A stretch of 64,000 nucleotides of DNA from Gliomastix tumulicola (taxonomy: Eukaryota > Ascomycota > Sordariomycetes > Hypocreales > Bionectriaceae). Each line of letters starts with the position of its first letter. Position 1 is the first letter of the stretch. Below the pieces are notes generated by a model that made no database searches, had not been told where the DNA came from, and was given only the letters and a program-made list of their open reading frames with translations. The DNA is taken from the NCBI GenBank assembly GCA_001599755.1, contig BCHX01000003.1:5045782-5109781 (forward strand), written 5' to 3'. Position numbers and translations under genes: made by a program. Positions 20,278-29,886 of this stretch are shown here, one piece after another.

Positions 20278-20890
20278 GGCTGCTGACCCGTGGAAGAGAC
20301 AGCGGGAACGACGGTGACTGTGAATCCTTGCCAGAGGTTTTCAAAGGGAAAAAGAATCCGGATCCTGCAGTGTTCCCGCATTGTCACAACCCCCTCTTTG
20401 ACGGACCGACGATGGACTGAGTGAAGGGAGGCATGAAGGGACGGGAATTCAGACAAGCCGTCATAGCAGACACCATTTTCTTCCCGCGGGAAGAGCAGAA
20501 TCCACAGTGACCGACTCATGGTGCCACAGCCAGCTTTTAGTGCCAACTTAGCACACTGACTGGATCTATTGCTGGGTCTAACGGGCTCCTCGGTCTGGAC
20601 TAGCCCTCACTTGGCTCTTGCTGGACCTTCAATGAGGCGTTTTGCCCTCCATCCCGTCTCTTAAACCCGAAGCTCCTTGTTTTCCCGTACGTTCACCCTC
20701 AGTGCTGACGCGCGGGACGGGATGTCCTGAGCGTCATGCGGTAGACGGGACAACACTCTTCACGTTCTTGGTACATCTTCAGTCTTCTCCAGGAATCATT
20801 CCCCGTACTTCACTTCTCAACACCGCCATCCCCCAACCAGTCTCTGGCTTAGTCTAGGGTAACCGAGAATCCGGGCAACATCCATTCGTC
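20278..20890. promoter_or_regulatory. Bidirectional promoter, Zn2Cys6 factor / tricarboxylate carrier
   Basis: A 613-bp interval between divergent start codons. It carries a perfect 16-bp palindrome at 20479-20494 (TCTTCCCGCGGGAAGA). A half-site TTCCCGCA lies at 20373-20380, with further TTCCCG/CGGGA pieces near 20688 and 20711. Similar half-sites occur in exon 1 and intron 1 of the regulator (about 20206-20272). No coding frame is supported. Confidence 0.65.
20479..20494. promoter_or_regulatory. 16-bp palindrome, candidate Zn2Cys6 operator
   Basis: TCTTCCCGCGGGAAGA is self-complementary over all 16 bases. It has an everted CCG/CGG arrangement, as bound by dimeric Zn2Cys6 proteins. The inner 12 bases recur exactly at 22342-22353. 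Confidence 0.65.
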
Positions 20891-22040
20891 ATGGCCTCGC
20901 AGGTTGGCGAGCTGCAGAACACAGCATCTGCAACGGCTTCCGTGCCGAAAGCAGAGGCAAAAGTTGCTACTAAGTCGCAGAAGAAAGCCATCTCGCCAGG
21001 AGTCTCCTTGCTTTCAGGTGCCGTTGCCGGCGCCGTTGAGGCAACCATCACTGTTTGTCCAACAAACACATTATCCTTCAGGAACGTCCGGACTGACCAA
21101 AGACGTTGACAGTACCCCTTCGAATTTGCCAAGACACGAGCCCAGCTCAGCCGTGAGGGTGTCGCCTCCGGCCCTGTTTCCAAAAACCCATTTGCAGTCA
21201 TCTCGTACACTGCGAAACACGATGGCCTGAGATCGATCTATACTGGCTGCTCTACCTTGATTGTGGTATGTCTGCATGTCTGGCGGGATGACCTCAATAG
21301 ATACACATACTGACTCGCAGCCAGGGGACCGCAGCCAAGGCCGGCGTGCGGTTTCTCTCATTCGATGCCATCCGGAACGTCCTCGCTGATTCCAACGGGA
21401 AGCTTTCGCCGGCTCGGGGTGTCCTGGCCGGCATGGTTGCAGGTGCAGTTGAGAGCATTGCTGTTGTCACACCGACGGAGCGTCTCAAGACAGCACTGTG
21501 AGTAAAAAAAAAAGAGTCGATGTGTACGAGGCCGTACAGTTCTATCTTTTCTGACTTGCTCCTAGTATTGATGACGCCCGATCACCCGCTCGACGCTTCA
21601 ACGGTGGCTCCCATGCCCTCCGTGTCATTCTTGCCGAGCGTGGCATTGCCGATCTCTACCGAGGGCTCCTTTCTACCATCCTCAAGCAGTCCGCAACCTC
21701 GGCTGTTCGAATGGGTTCCTACAATGTCCTCCGAGAAGCTGCAACCTCCCGACTGGGACCAGAGAAGGCGAAGAGCACGGCAGTCACCTTTGCTACCGGT
21801 GCCGCGGCGGGAGTAGTGACAGTGTACGCCTCTCAGCCCTTTGACACCATCAAGACACGCGCGCAAGGCGCAAAGGGGGCCACAACAGTAGAAGCAGTCA
21901 AGGATGTCTGGCGAAGCGGTGGCGTCAAGGCGTTCTGGAGTGGTAGCTCGATGAGACTTGGGCGGCTGGTATTGAGCGGTGGCATCGTGTTCACTGTCTA
22001 CGAGCAGGTGGCAGCGATGCTGTCGGGATCTTCGAGATAA
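20891..22040 (+). CDS. Mitochondrial tricarboxylate carrier (CTP1 family)
   Basis: Inferred exons 20891-21052, 21113-21265, 21325-21497 and 21566-22040; 320 residues. Inner-membrane carrier (SLC25 fold) exchanging citrate, isocitrate or cis-aconitate for malate or another acid. Three roughly 100-residue repeats are visible, each with its P-x-[DE]-x-x-[KR] signature: TYPFEFAKTRAQ, VTPTERLKTAL and SQPFDTIKTRAQ. Also typical of CTPs are SGAVAGAVEATIT, GCSTLIV-GTAAKAGVRF and LRVILAERGIADLYRG. It is transcribed away from the Zn2Cys6 gene across a shared promoter and is followed 0.7 kb later by the MFS transporter. In fungal itaconate clusters (mttA/mtt1) a CTP-family paralogue exports cis-aconitate from mitochondria; the linkage here to a PrpF-like enzyme makes a dedicated paralogue plausible. 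A housekeeping citrate carrier is the alternative. Confidence 0.9.
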
Positions 22041-22714
22041 CGTAGGTCAAACTTATTATTAGATTTGTAAATGCTAGAGGATAGATGCTTGAATAGATTT
22101 CAGTCTGCTATCTTTGCTGTTCCCGTGACCATGTGATCGCCGGCTCACGATTCTCGAATGCATACCTAGCATCTGAAGTTGACGTTCAAATTACCTTGCT
22201 GAGCTATCATGTCATGCCTTCGCTGAAGACGCCGAACGCCCGGAATCGGATGTTGTCCGCCTTCCCAGAGACCCAATAATGACTCCAGTATTGGTCAGAC
22301 TAGCTCGAGGCCAAGGCGAACCCGTCCTTGTTTCTTGGATGTTCCCGCGGGAACACAAGGCCAAGACTCCTCCATCCATCCCGTTCTCCTTCCTGGGGCC
22401 CCGCATGAAGTGCCATTAAGGCCTGGACTGGGGTTCTCCAGGCCTCCCACAATGCGGGAAGCAGGCAAAAATGAGCCGAGATACAGTCTCCTCGTCTTCT
22501 ATCTTGAACACCTCCTCATCTTTGGATGCCGCTATTGAACATTGGGGGATATATAAGAGGTGTCTCAACAGCCATTGAATGACTTCTTCTCCTTCTTCTT
22601 CTTCTTCCCCATCCCTCTCTGCCCCAACCTCACGATCCCTCCCCGGATCAAGTACCGACTCCGGCAGACCCCTGGCGTGATATCATCGTCTCCAACGGAG
22701 ACTCACCGAGACCA
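22041..22714. promoter_or_regulatory. Promoter region of the MFS transporter
   Basis: Holds the 3' UTR of the carrier gene and the transporter promoter. Features: the 16-bp palindrome at 22340-22355, a half-site TGCGGGAA at 22453-22460, a TATA box (TATATAAG) near 22550-22557 about 160 bp before the ATG, and a CT-rich leader (TTCTTC repeats near 22580-22610). Confidence 0.65.
22340..22355. promoter_or_regulatory. 16-bp palindrome, candidate Zn2Cys6 operator (second copy)
   Basis: TGTTCCCGCGGGAACA is perfectly self-complementary over 16 bases. It shares the inner TTCCCGCGGGAA with the site at 20479-20494 and lies about 360 bp upstream of the MFS start codon and 190 bp upstream of its TATA box. 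Confidence 0.65.
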
Positions 22715-24529
22715 ATGGCTGGAACGACCGACAAAGACACTGGCAACACGCCAGAGCAGCACGTCGCCCCTGACTCGGATCGCCTGTCCGACGTCAAGAT
22801 TCCCGAGGAATGCGTCGAGAAAGTCCCCGCGGGACCCTTCGGGACCTATATTCCTCCTGCGGAGATCCAGGGTCGCTTTGACCTCCTTCGAGACCTCAGC
22901 CCTGACCAGATGGCCGCATTGAACAAGAAGGTTGTCAGCAAAATCGATTGGCACATGATGCCATGCGTGACAGTCATGTTTTTGATGAAGTGAGTCACCT
23001 TGAGTCTTGCTTGCCAGGGAGCTGCTGACCCGTGAATGTCCAGTTACCTCGACCGTATCAATGTCTCCAACGCCCGTCTTGCAGGTCTGCAGGAGGACCT
23101 TCACATGAGTGACACGGTATGGAGTGCCGGTATCTCGACGTTCTATGTTGGATACCTGGTTGGTCAGCTGCCGGGCAACTTGCTGCTCGCAAAGACGAAC
23201 CCCAGGGTCTTCTTGCCTGCTGTGATGATGTGCTGGAGTATCGGTACCATCTGCATGCCTGCTATGACTAGGTAAGTGGCGACGCCAATACCCGTGATAT
23301 TTTCTATACGACGCCGACTGACAATTTCATCTTCTAACTAGCGGTGTTGGTTTCTGCGTGGTTCGGTTCTTCATTGGCCTGACTGAGGCTCCTTTCTTCC
23401 CCGGCTTGACACTGAGTAAGCTGTCTTTCGTTCTCAAGCCCTTTTCATGCTTTACTGATTGATCCCCGGGGATAGTGACCTCGTCGTGGTATACAAAGGA
23501 GGAAAGTCCGTTCCGAATGGCCATTTGGCATGCCGGCAACACAATTTCCAACATCATGTCTGGCTTCCTCGCCGCCGGTATCCTGGAGAACATGGACAAC
23601 GTTGCCGGCCTGCACGCCTGGCAGTGGTTCTTCCTCATCGAAGGAATCGTGTCCATTATTGTGGCCGTTCTATCCTACATCTACCTCCCCTCTTGGCCGC
23701 ACGACACGCGCTTCTTGACGCCCGAGGAGCGGGAGATGGCGCAGTATCGTGTCCTGTGCTCCAATGGTGGACGAGATGAGGGCGTCGGAGGCACGTGGGA
23801 CGGTCTCAAGGAGGCCGTTAAGGATCCCTTCACCTGGTTCTTCTGCCTCATGCACTTCGCCCTGGTCACGGCCCAAAGCTTTAAGGACTTCCTGCCTTCG
23901 GTAAGCCAGCCTCCTTAAAACCACGAATATTTTCCGCGAGAGGGTCAAAGAGAATGGGGGCTAACTTGTTGTACTGCTAGATCATGAAGACGTTCGGCTT
24001 CAACACGCTCACTACATACCTCATCCAAGCACCACCCTACGCCGTCGCTTACATCGCGGCCTGCTTCATCGCATGGTCCTGCGGGCGCATGCAAGAGTCA
24101 ACATGGCACGTCATCATCCCCATCATCTTCTCCGCCGCCGGCTGCGGAATCCTCATCGGCACGATCAACGTGGCCGCACGCTACGTGGGCATCGTGCTTC
24201 TGGTGACGGGCACCTACAACGGCCTCAACTTGCAGCTCTCGTGGGAGACGACGGTCGTGCCGGCACCGAGGGCAAAGAAGGCGGCGCTGATCGCCATCGC
24301 CAACTGCATCAGCCAGTCGAGCCACTGGTTCAGCCCGTACTTCTACCCGCGCAGCCAGGAGCCGTACTACAGGATGGCTGGCGGGCTGCTCCTCGCCGGG
24401 TGCGCGCTGACGGTCCTGTCGGCGGTGCTGGTCAACTGGAGGGCGAGGAGGCTGAACAAGAAGCTGGATGAGGCGGAAGGGTGGTCGCCGAACTCGGGCG
24501 TGGAGAGGGGATGGAGGTACAAGTATTGA
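22715..24529 (+). CDS. MFS transporter, anion:cation symporter (Dal5/allantoate permease) family
   Basis: Inferred exons 22715-22989, 23044-23271, 23342-23415, 23476-23900 and 23981-24529; 516 residues. Plasma-membrane permease of the fungal ACS family, whose members move organic anions such as nicotinate, allantoate, pantothenate or carboxylates with protons. About twelve membrane segments are visible. Family hallmarks: WHMMPCVTVMFLMNYLDRINVSNARLAG at the first segment and loop, FYVGYLVGQLPGNLLL, VRFFIGLTEAPFFPG, and SSWYTKEESPFRMAIWHAGNTIS in the central half. The late segment has LSWETTVVPAPRAKKAALIAIANCISQSS. Substrate cannot be read from the sequence. Its promoter carries the same palindrome as the neighbouring Zn2Cys6 gene, so it probably moves the acid made or used by the PrpF-like enzyme. 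Confidence 0.9.
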
Positions 24530-24966
24530 GGGGCACTGGGCTCCGAATGCTCCCTCAGTCATTTGGCAGGGGAGACGTTGGGCTGTCTTTTGGTTTTCAC
24601 TTCGTACACACTACGAGTTAGTATCCTAGAGACAACGAACGGGCTTCGCTGTACTGATGGGCCTCGATATTCCGTCTTGGGCCTAAAGAAAAGCCATGAA
24701 TGAATCTACATGTCTCTTCAGTTCTGAGAATTCGCATGTCTCATGGAGCTTCTAAAATTATTGTATCCCCTATGAAGGAAGGTTGAGTGATCATAAGCTA
24801 CAGTCCGAATACCACCATACTTTCTCGCTCGCTGATCTCCCATCCATAATGACTATCCTAGGTAAACTGGCAACAAAGTATTAAAAGAAAGAAAGAAAGA
24901 AAGAAAGAAAGAAAAAAAAATGAAACCACAACTGAAGCCAGTGGAGGTTCCTACAGCACACGGCCC
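24530..24966. other. Convergent spacer with GAAA microsatellite
   Basis: Lies between the convergent 3' ends of the MFS gene and the 2EXR-like gene. A (GAAA)n tract followed by an A run lies at about 24886-24920. No gene. Confidence 0.6.
24886..24920. repeat. (GAAA)n microsatellite with A run
   Basis: Seven to eight GAAA units followed by nine A, in an intergenic convergent spacer. Confidence 0.9.
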
Positions 24967-25980
24967 TCAGCATGGCTCTGTTATCTCGATGGTGAACTCC
25001 TCGCCATCCACGAGAATCGGCGTCGGGAGCGCTGGGAACTCGCTCCTCAGGCGCCGATGATAGCTCCCATCCTCAAGCTGCCAGCCGTCAACGTCTACGC
25101 CCTTATACGCTACCGCCTTCACACCCTCTCGATTGTTACAAATCCACTCGCAGACCTGGAAAACGAAGATGAAGTCTGATGATCCCAGTCCGTACCGCTG
25201 TGCTTCGACACGATTGTTCACCGTCTGGTAGTCATCCCACGAGACGAAGCCGACGCTGTTCCGACGCAGGTGCTCGCACCACTTGCCCTCCTCCCCGTTG
25301 GGATCGGACTTGGCGATGGCGGGGATGTTGTCGGGGCAGACGACCACTTGGATCTCCCTCAGGGCCGTGAGTCGTTCCAGAAGGTCGATCGTGCGCGGTG
25401 GGGGGATTCGGTATTCCCTGGCGGCGGGTTCCATGCTCCTTGGGATGTCGGGAGTTCTCCTGTCCTGCATGGACGTGACCGTCTTCAGCGGCTCGCAGAT
25501 GGCCAGCCTCGTGATCTTGGTCACCCAGTCTTCGCGGACCCCCAGGCTCACAGAGGGGAAGCCCGACTTGGGGCTGTAGACGTAGAGCCAGTCGTTCTCC
25601 CAATCGATGTCGACGGGGGCGACTCTCCTCGCGGGGGTCTCGGGCGGTGTCGTCGGATCGACCGGCCACCCGTCGTTGTACAGGACCGACCCCGTGGTGA
25701 CGGGCTTGAGGAGGTTCTCGATCCGCTCGCGCTTCGGCTTGAGGCCCTGCGCGACCTGTCGTGACTCGCGGTCGATGTCCCAGTGCAGATAGGACGGCAC
25801 CGGGATGTTGGACTCGGCGTCGAAGCTCGTGCATGTCAGATGGATGACTTCGGGATCGAATGCAGGCGCGGTTGGCTCGTGGATGACGTGGATGCGCGGG
25901 GCTGTGAAGTAGAACTTCCAGATCATCCGACGGAGATATTCGTCGAGGTAGGGGAAGAAATGGAACACCTGGTCGGTCAT
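24967..25980 (-). CDS. 2EXR-domain-like fungal protein of unknown function
   Basis: Intronless, 337 residues from the ATG at 25980 (MTDQVFHFFPYLDEYLRRMIW). The open frame runs on upstream to 26196, but that part is a low-complexity run of Pro/Phe/Ile codons from a GA-rich tract and looks untranslated. The N-terminal FHFFPYLDEYLRRMIWKFYF-x-APRIHVI matches the pattern of the fungal 2EXR domain (F-x-x-FP-L-x-E-L-R-x-x-IW-x-x-x-x-x-PR). The pairs TCTSFDAESN/SYLHWDIDRESRQV and DWENDWLYVY also recur in such proteins. 2EXR proteins are numerous and lineage-expanded in Pezizomycotina; no biochemical role is established. No signal peptide or membrane segment in the chosen form. Confidence 0.75.
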   Translation of the reverse strand: MTDQVFHFFPYLDEYLRRMIWKFYFTAPRIHVIHEPTAPAFDPEVIHLTCTSFDAESNIPVPSYLHWDIDRESRQVAQGLKPKRERIENLLKPVTTGSVLYNDGWPVDPTTPPETPARRVAPVDIDWENDWLYVYSPKSGFPSVSLGVREDWVTKITRLAICEPLKTVTSMQDRRTPDIPRSMEPAAREYRIPPPRTIDLLERLTALREIQVVVCPDNIPAIAKSDPNGEEGKWCEHLRRNSVGFVSWDDYQTVNNRVEAQRYGLGSSDFIFVFQVCEWICNNREGVKAVAYKGVDVDGWQLEDGSYHRRLRSEFPALPTPILVDGEEFTIEITEPC

Positions 25981-27139
25981 GGTGATGGAGTTGATGGTGA
26001 TGGTGATGGCGTTGATGATGGCGGCAATGAGGAGGAGGAAGAAGAAGAAGATGAAGGGAGGTGGCGATGGGTATGGAGGGGTGATATTGAAAGGGGGAAA
26101 AAATAACGAGGGGTAGCTCCCTGGTTGCCCCTGAGACACGTCGCTAGCTGAGGAATAGGCAGACATCTGCACTGTGGATATGCAATTATGCAGCATACAT
26201 TCCAGCCAGCTTCAAGGCGAGTAATCCCTGCATATGCTGCATATGCAACTTGTGAAGCTGATGGCCGTCTCAGGTCACCTGCATGCACCCGCCAAGGCAC
26301 TCCGCAAGGCACACACTGGCCAGGGCAGAGACCCTCAGACCGCCAGGATCACCCGGCCTTCGCATGTCGCCGATTCATCCTGCATCTATACTCTGACCAG
26401 CATCTACAGCACCTAGGCTCTGTCCGATTCTTGTTTGGTTGAAGGAGTCGGGGTGATCATTATCGGAGAGCGGAGGCGAGCAAGCCAAGCTTTGGCATCC
26501 ATGCAAGTCGGAGGGATCCTAGCCTGTACTCAAATTCAGGGTCCAGTGTGGGCTGCTTAGCACCTTTTGGTGCCCTGGGAGCGGCCACGGGTCTGACATC
26601 TGATATGGAAGGCCATTGGTGACGAAGAAAAGAGCAGACCAAGCTTCAATTGGGTGGCTTCCCACTAAATGAAAGGCCGTTGGACTCGACATCCTTATAT
26701 GGAAGTCTCAGAATGCCAATTCAATTCAGGAGAGTATTTACCAATCGGATTCAGGCTTGTTGTGAAGATCGGCGACAGCTTGTCGTGAATATCCGTGATA
26801 ATGGTGGGGGTCCCTCGTCACGAGCTGCTGCACGCCAAAGTGGCCTGACCCAAGATTTCAGCTCTCTGTGGCATCGTGCTTGAGTAGAGTAGTCTTAGCC
26901 GTTTGTTCTAGACCTAAAAAGATGAAGACACCATGAGCTTACCGGCTGCTGGCGCCTCGAGGGCAGCTGCATTATTCGGGGACTGTTGTGCGCTATCGGC
27001 CGGGAGACCGGGGGCTTTCCAGGCTCCCCCGATGGAGGTGAGAACATATAAATTCATTTAAAGGCAGACACACCTGCCGTGCACTGAAAGACTACACCGA
27101 GAGAATTCGACTCCCGCTCCCTGTGCCTTGATCGTCACC
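25981..27139. other. Intergenic region, divergent
   Basis: Between the divergent starts of the 2EXR-like gene and the polyol-type SDR. It holds a GA-rich purine tract near 26020-26060, repeated TGCATATGC motifs (26176-26250) and a TATA box (TATAAATT) at 27047-27054 for the SDR. No supported gene. Confidence 0.55.
27047..27054 (+). promoter_or_regulatory. TATA box of the polyol-type SDR gene
   Basis: TATAAATT about 90 bp upstream of the ATG at 27140, in a plausible position for the promoter of a regulated gene. Confidence 0.5.
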
Positions 27140-28065
27140 ATGCCTCTGAACCTACCAGCCGATCTCAATGCCCCGGTGCTCAACCTCTTCTCTCTCCAGG
27201 GAAAGGTGGCGATAGTCACTGGCGGCTCGAGAGGGATTGGCCTACAAGTAGTGACTGCTCTGGCAGAGGCCGGAGCCGATGTTGCCTCCATCTACTTGCA
27301 GCATCCCGATGCGGACGAGACAGCCGCCAAAGTAGCAGACCAGACTGGCCAAAGGGTCCAGGCTTTCCGGTGCGATGTGACGAACCGCCAGGATATATCC
27401 AAGACGATCCATCACATCACAAACACATTCGGCAACGGAGTCTTGGATATCATGGTCGCCAACGCCGGTGTCTGCCAGAACGTCCCCTCCCTCCAGTACA
27501 CCGAGGAGACATGGGAGTACATCAACAGAGTCAACTACGACGGCGCCATGTGGACGGCGATCCCGGCTGGCGAGATATTCAAGCGCCAGGGATACGGGAG
27601 CCTCATCATCACGGCATCAGTGAGCGCTACTCTGATCAACTGGCCTCAGACGCAGGCTGCGTACAACGCATCTAAGGCAGCCGTTCTGCAGCTTGCCCGA
27701 GGGCTGGCAGTTGAATGGGCCGACTTTGCGCGTGTGAACTGCGTCTCGCCGGGCTACGTGCATACAGAGAGTCAGCATATCACCTTTCTTTCCCCTTGGA
27801 ACATGGCTGGTGCATTTACTAATGTCGAATATTCAGTGATCACCAAACAGCCCGCGGAACTGATGAGCAAATGGCTGGCGCAAATCCCCGGAGGACGGAC
27901 CTGTCAGCCTCAGGAACTAAAAGGTGTATGTGGTCACTTTATTCCCTCTGTTCACTGCCTCGTCTTGCTAATGTCACGCAGCTCTACACATTTCTTGCCA
28001 GTGACGCATCTACTTATATGACGGGCTCGAATGTAGTTGTAGATGGAGGCTTGACACTCCCATGA
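27140..28065 (+). CDS. Short-chain dehydrogenase, sorbose reductase / arabinitol dehydrogenase-like
   Basis: Inferred exons 27140-27770, 27837-27925 and 27982-28065; 267 residues. Classical SDR: NAD(P) motif TGGSRGIG, DVTN after beta-4, VANAGV, catalytic Ser in SVSAT and Tyr-x3-Lys in YNASK. The LNLFSLQGKVAIVTGG start and the VVVDGGLTLP end are typical of fungal ketose reductases/polyol dehydrogenases (sorbose reductase, mannitol or arabinitol 2-dehydrogenase). It would interconvert a sugar and its polyol in the cytosol; substrate and cofactor preference are not readable. The first exon-exon join (VHTE-MITKQPAEL) fits the family. It stands first in a run of genes that also includes a rhamnose-type SDR and an aldolase. 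Confidence 0.88.
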
Positions 28066-28306
28066 CGGCTCCTTTTCCCAGACCTAGATTTAAGGTGCTG
28101 ACCTACTGTACTCTGTACATGTTGATATTGGCAAGTTTTTGCGGCCGACGCGCGGGTAAGTCGGCAGAAGAGTTGGGGATTTTGCCGTGTAGCCGGCCAT
28201 AAGTACAGTCAAAAGAACGATAAATTAGACCGTCTTCATACTTCCTACAATTACATCACATATTCAACCAACTACACGATAACATTGTTCACGCTGGAAG
28301 GCCTCA

Positions 28307-29530
28307 ATGACGTCCTTAAAGATCCTGATATGCGGGGGAGGATGTGCCGGGCCTGCCCTGGCCTTCTGGCTTGCCCGCAACGGTCACCGCGTGGTCGTCG
28401 TGGAAAGATCCCCCGAGATACGGGCAGCTGGTGCGCAGGTCGACTTGCGCGCACAAGGCATCGAGGTGGTGAAGCGCATGGGCTTGATCGATGCCGTCCG
28501 CAGCAGACTCGTCGACGAAGCTGGTGTCAAGTTTACCGACTCCAAGGGCCGCGTCCATGGCACCATCATGGTCAACACATCCGGCGAGGGTGCGCAGTCG
28601 CTGACATCGGAGTATGAGATCATGCGACGGGACCTCGTGCAGGTGCTCTACGAGGCGACAAGGGACAACGTCGAGTATGTCTTTGGCAAGACGGTCGACC
28701 GTTTTGAGCAGGATGAGAAGGAGGTTCGAGCGTACTTCTCGGACGGGTCATCGGATACGTTCGACGTGCTTGTCGGTGCTGATGGCCAGGGATCACGAAT
28801 TCGCCAAGCCATTCTGCCGGCTGATGCGCCATCTGCTTACAAGCATACGGGTATCTATATGGCGTACTGGATGGTTCCAAGGGAAGAGGGCGACGACAAC
28901 TTCCGTCGCTCATATCTCAGCTCCGGGGGACGCATGGTCATGTGCAGAACGCACAACTCGACCGAGACGCAGGTCTACTTCATCCTCATCGACAGAGACC
29001 CAGAACTAAAGGCTGTCAGTCGGGCGCCGGTGGAACAGCAAAAGGCCTTCTGGTCCAGCCGATTCCATGACGCCGGGTGGCAGTGTCCTCGATTCATTGC
29101 AGGCATGCGGACGGCAGAGAACTTCTACAGCCACGAGGCGGTGCAGGTCTGCACGGACACCTGGTCCAAGGGACGCGTGGTGCTCCTCGGTGACGCGGGG
29201 TACTGCCCGTCTCCGATGACTGGCATGGGGACCACGGGCTGTTTGGTAGGCGCTTATGTTCTGGCGGGCGAGATCAACCGGCACAGTGATGACCTGGCGC
29301 AGGCCTTTGCCAACTACGAGAAGACGCTCCGGCCGTTTGTCGACGAGATCCAGAAGTTTCCCTTCGGTCTGGTTCAGCGCCTCTTCCCGCGGAGCGAGTG
29401 GGCAGTAAGAATCTTGCTGTTCCTGACTTGGCTGGTGTGTGCTTCTGGGATCCCGGGTTTAGCCTCGAGGTTCCAGAGCGAGGACAAGGGCGGCTGGCCA
29501 CTGCCTGATTATCCTGAGATGAAGTCTTGA
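28307..29530 (+). CDS. FAD-dependent aromatic-type monooxygenase (TetX/PHBH-like)
   Basis: Intronless, 407 residues. PHBH-fold flavoprotein: dinucleotide-binding GGGCAGPALAFWLARNG at residues 10-26, an acidic residue ending beta-2 (VVVER), a DG-type motif DVLVGADGQGSRIRQ near 155-170, and the second FAD motif RVVLLGDAGYCPSPMTGMG near 290-308. These enzymes use NAD(P)H and O2 to hydroxylate an organic substrate. The substrate is unknown. The SPMTGMGTTG variant and VDLRAQGIEVVKRMGL are typical of the fungal group that resembles bacterial TetX and related oxygenases. A short hydrophobic stretch near the C-terminus (WAVRILLFLTWLVCASGIPG) could touch membranes. It follows the SDR by 241 bp in the same direction; joint function is only inferred. 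Confidence 0.86.
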   Translation: MTSLKILICGGGCAGPALAFWLARNGHRVVVVERSPEIRAAGAQVDLRAQGIEVVKRMGLIDAVRSRLVDEAGVKFTDSKGRVHGTIMVNTSGEGAQSLTSEYEIMRRDLVQVLYEATRDNVEYVFGKTVDRFEQDEKEVRAYFSDGSSDTFDVLVGADGQGSRIRQAILPADAPSAYKHTGIYMAYWMVPREEGDDNFRRSYLSSGGRMVMCRTHNSTETQVYFILIDRDPELKAVSRAPVEQQKAFWSSRFHDAGWQCPRFIAGMRTAENFYSHEAVQVCTDTWSKGRVVLLGDAGYCPSPMTGMGTTGCLVGAYVLAGEINRHSDDLAQAFANYEKTLRPFVDEIQKFPFGLVQRLFPRSEWAVRILLFLTWLVCASGIPGLASRFQSEDKGGWPLPDYPEMKS

Positions 29531-29886
29531 CGGTCTTTTGCCATATATATACTGCAGTTGTTGTTATTAATTAGCTAGTAAGTAGAGAATCTCGACCCGG
29601 CCCGGCCAAGTGTTGCTGGACCCTTTTTAGACGAGCTCCGCGAAACAGCTCGACAGCCCCTGCCACCGAAGTAGTGCGCCAGCTGGGCATTCCCTCGACA
29701 CGAGGGAATCATCGAACCACCACCACCACCCACTACACAGATCGGGTCCACAGACACAGACTCGCATGAGGGGGCGAGGGAAGTTCGAGCGACCAGATCC
29801 CCAAAAGAGTATCAAATGTCATAGTATAGCTCGTACCTCCCCAATCTTTGTATACTAGAAAGCTTCATCACTGCCACGTCGTCGAA
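29531..29886. other. Intergenic region with small hairpin
   Basis: 356 bp between two plus-strand genes. A hairpin ATTCCCTCG-ACA-CGAGGGAAT lies at 29689-29709, next to a CCA/ACC repeat (29716-29733). A TATA-like TATACTA precedes the next ATG by about 36 bp. No gene. Confidence 0.55.

Noticed and set aside
25981..26196. Extended start for the 2EXR-like protein
   Set aside because: The extra residues come from a repetitive GA-rich tract (runs of Pro, Phe, Ile) and precede the conserved domain start.
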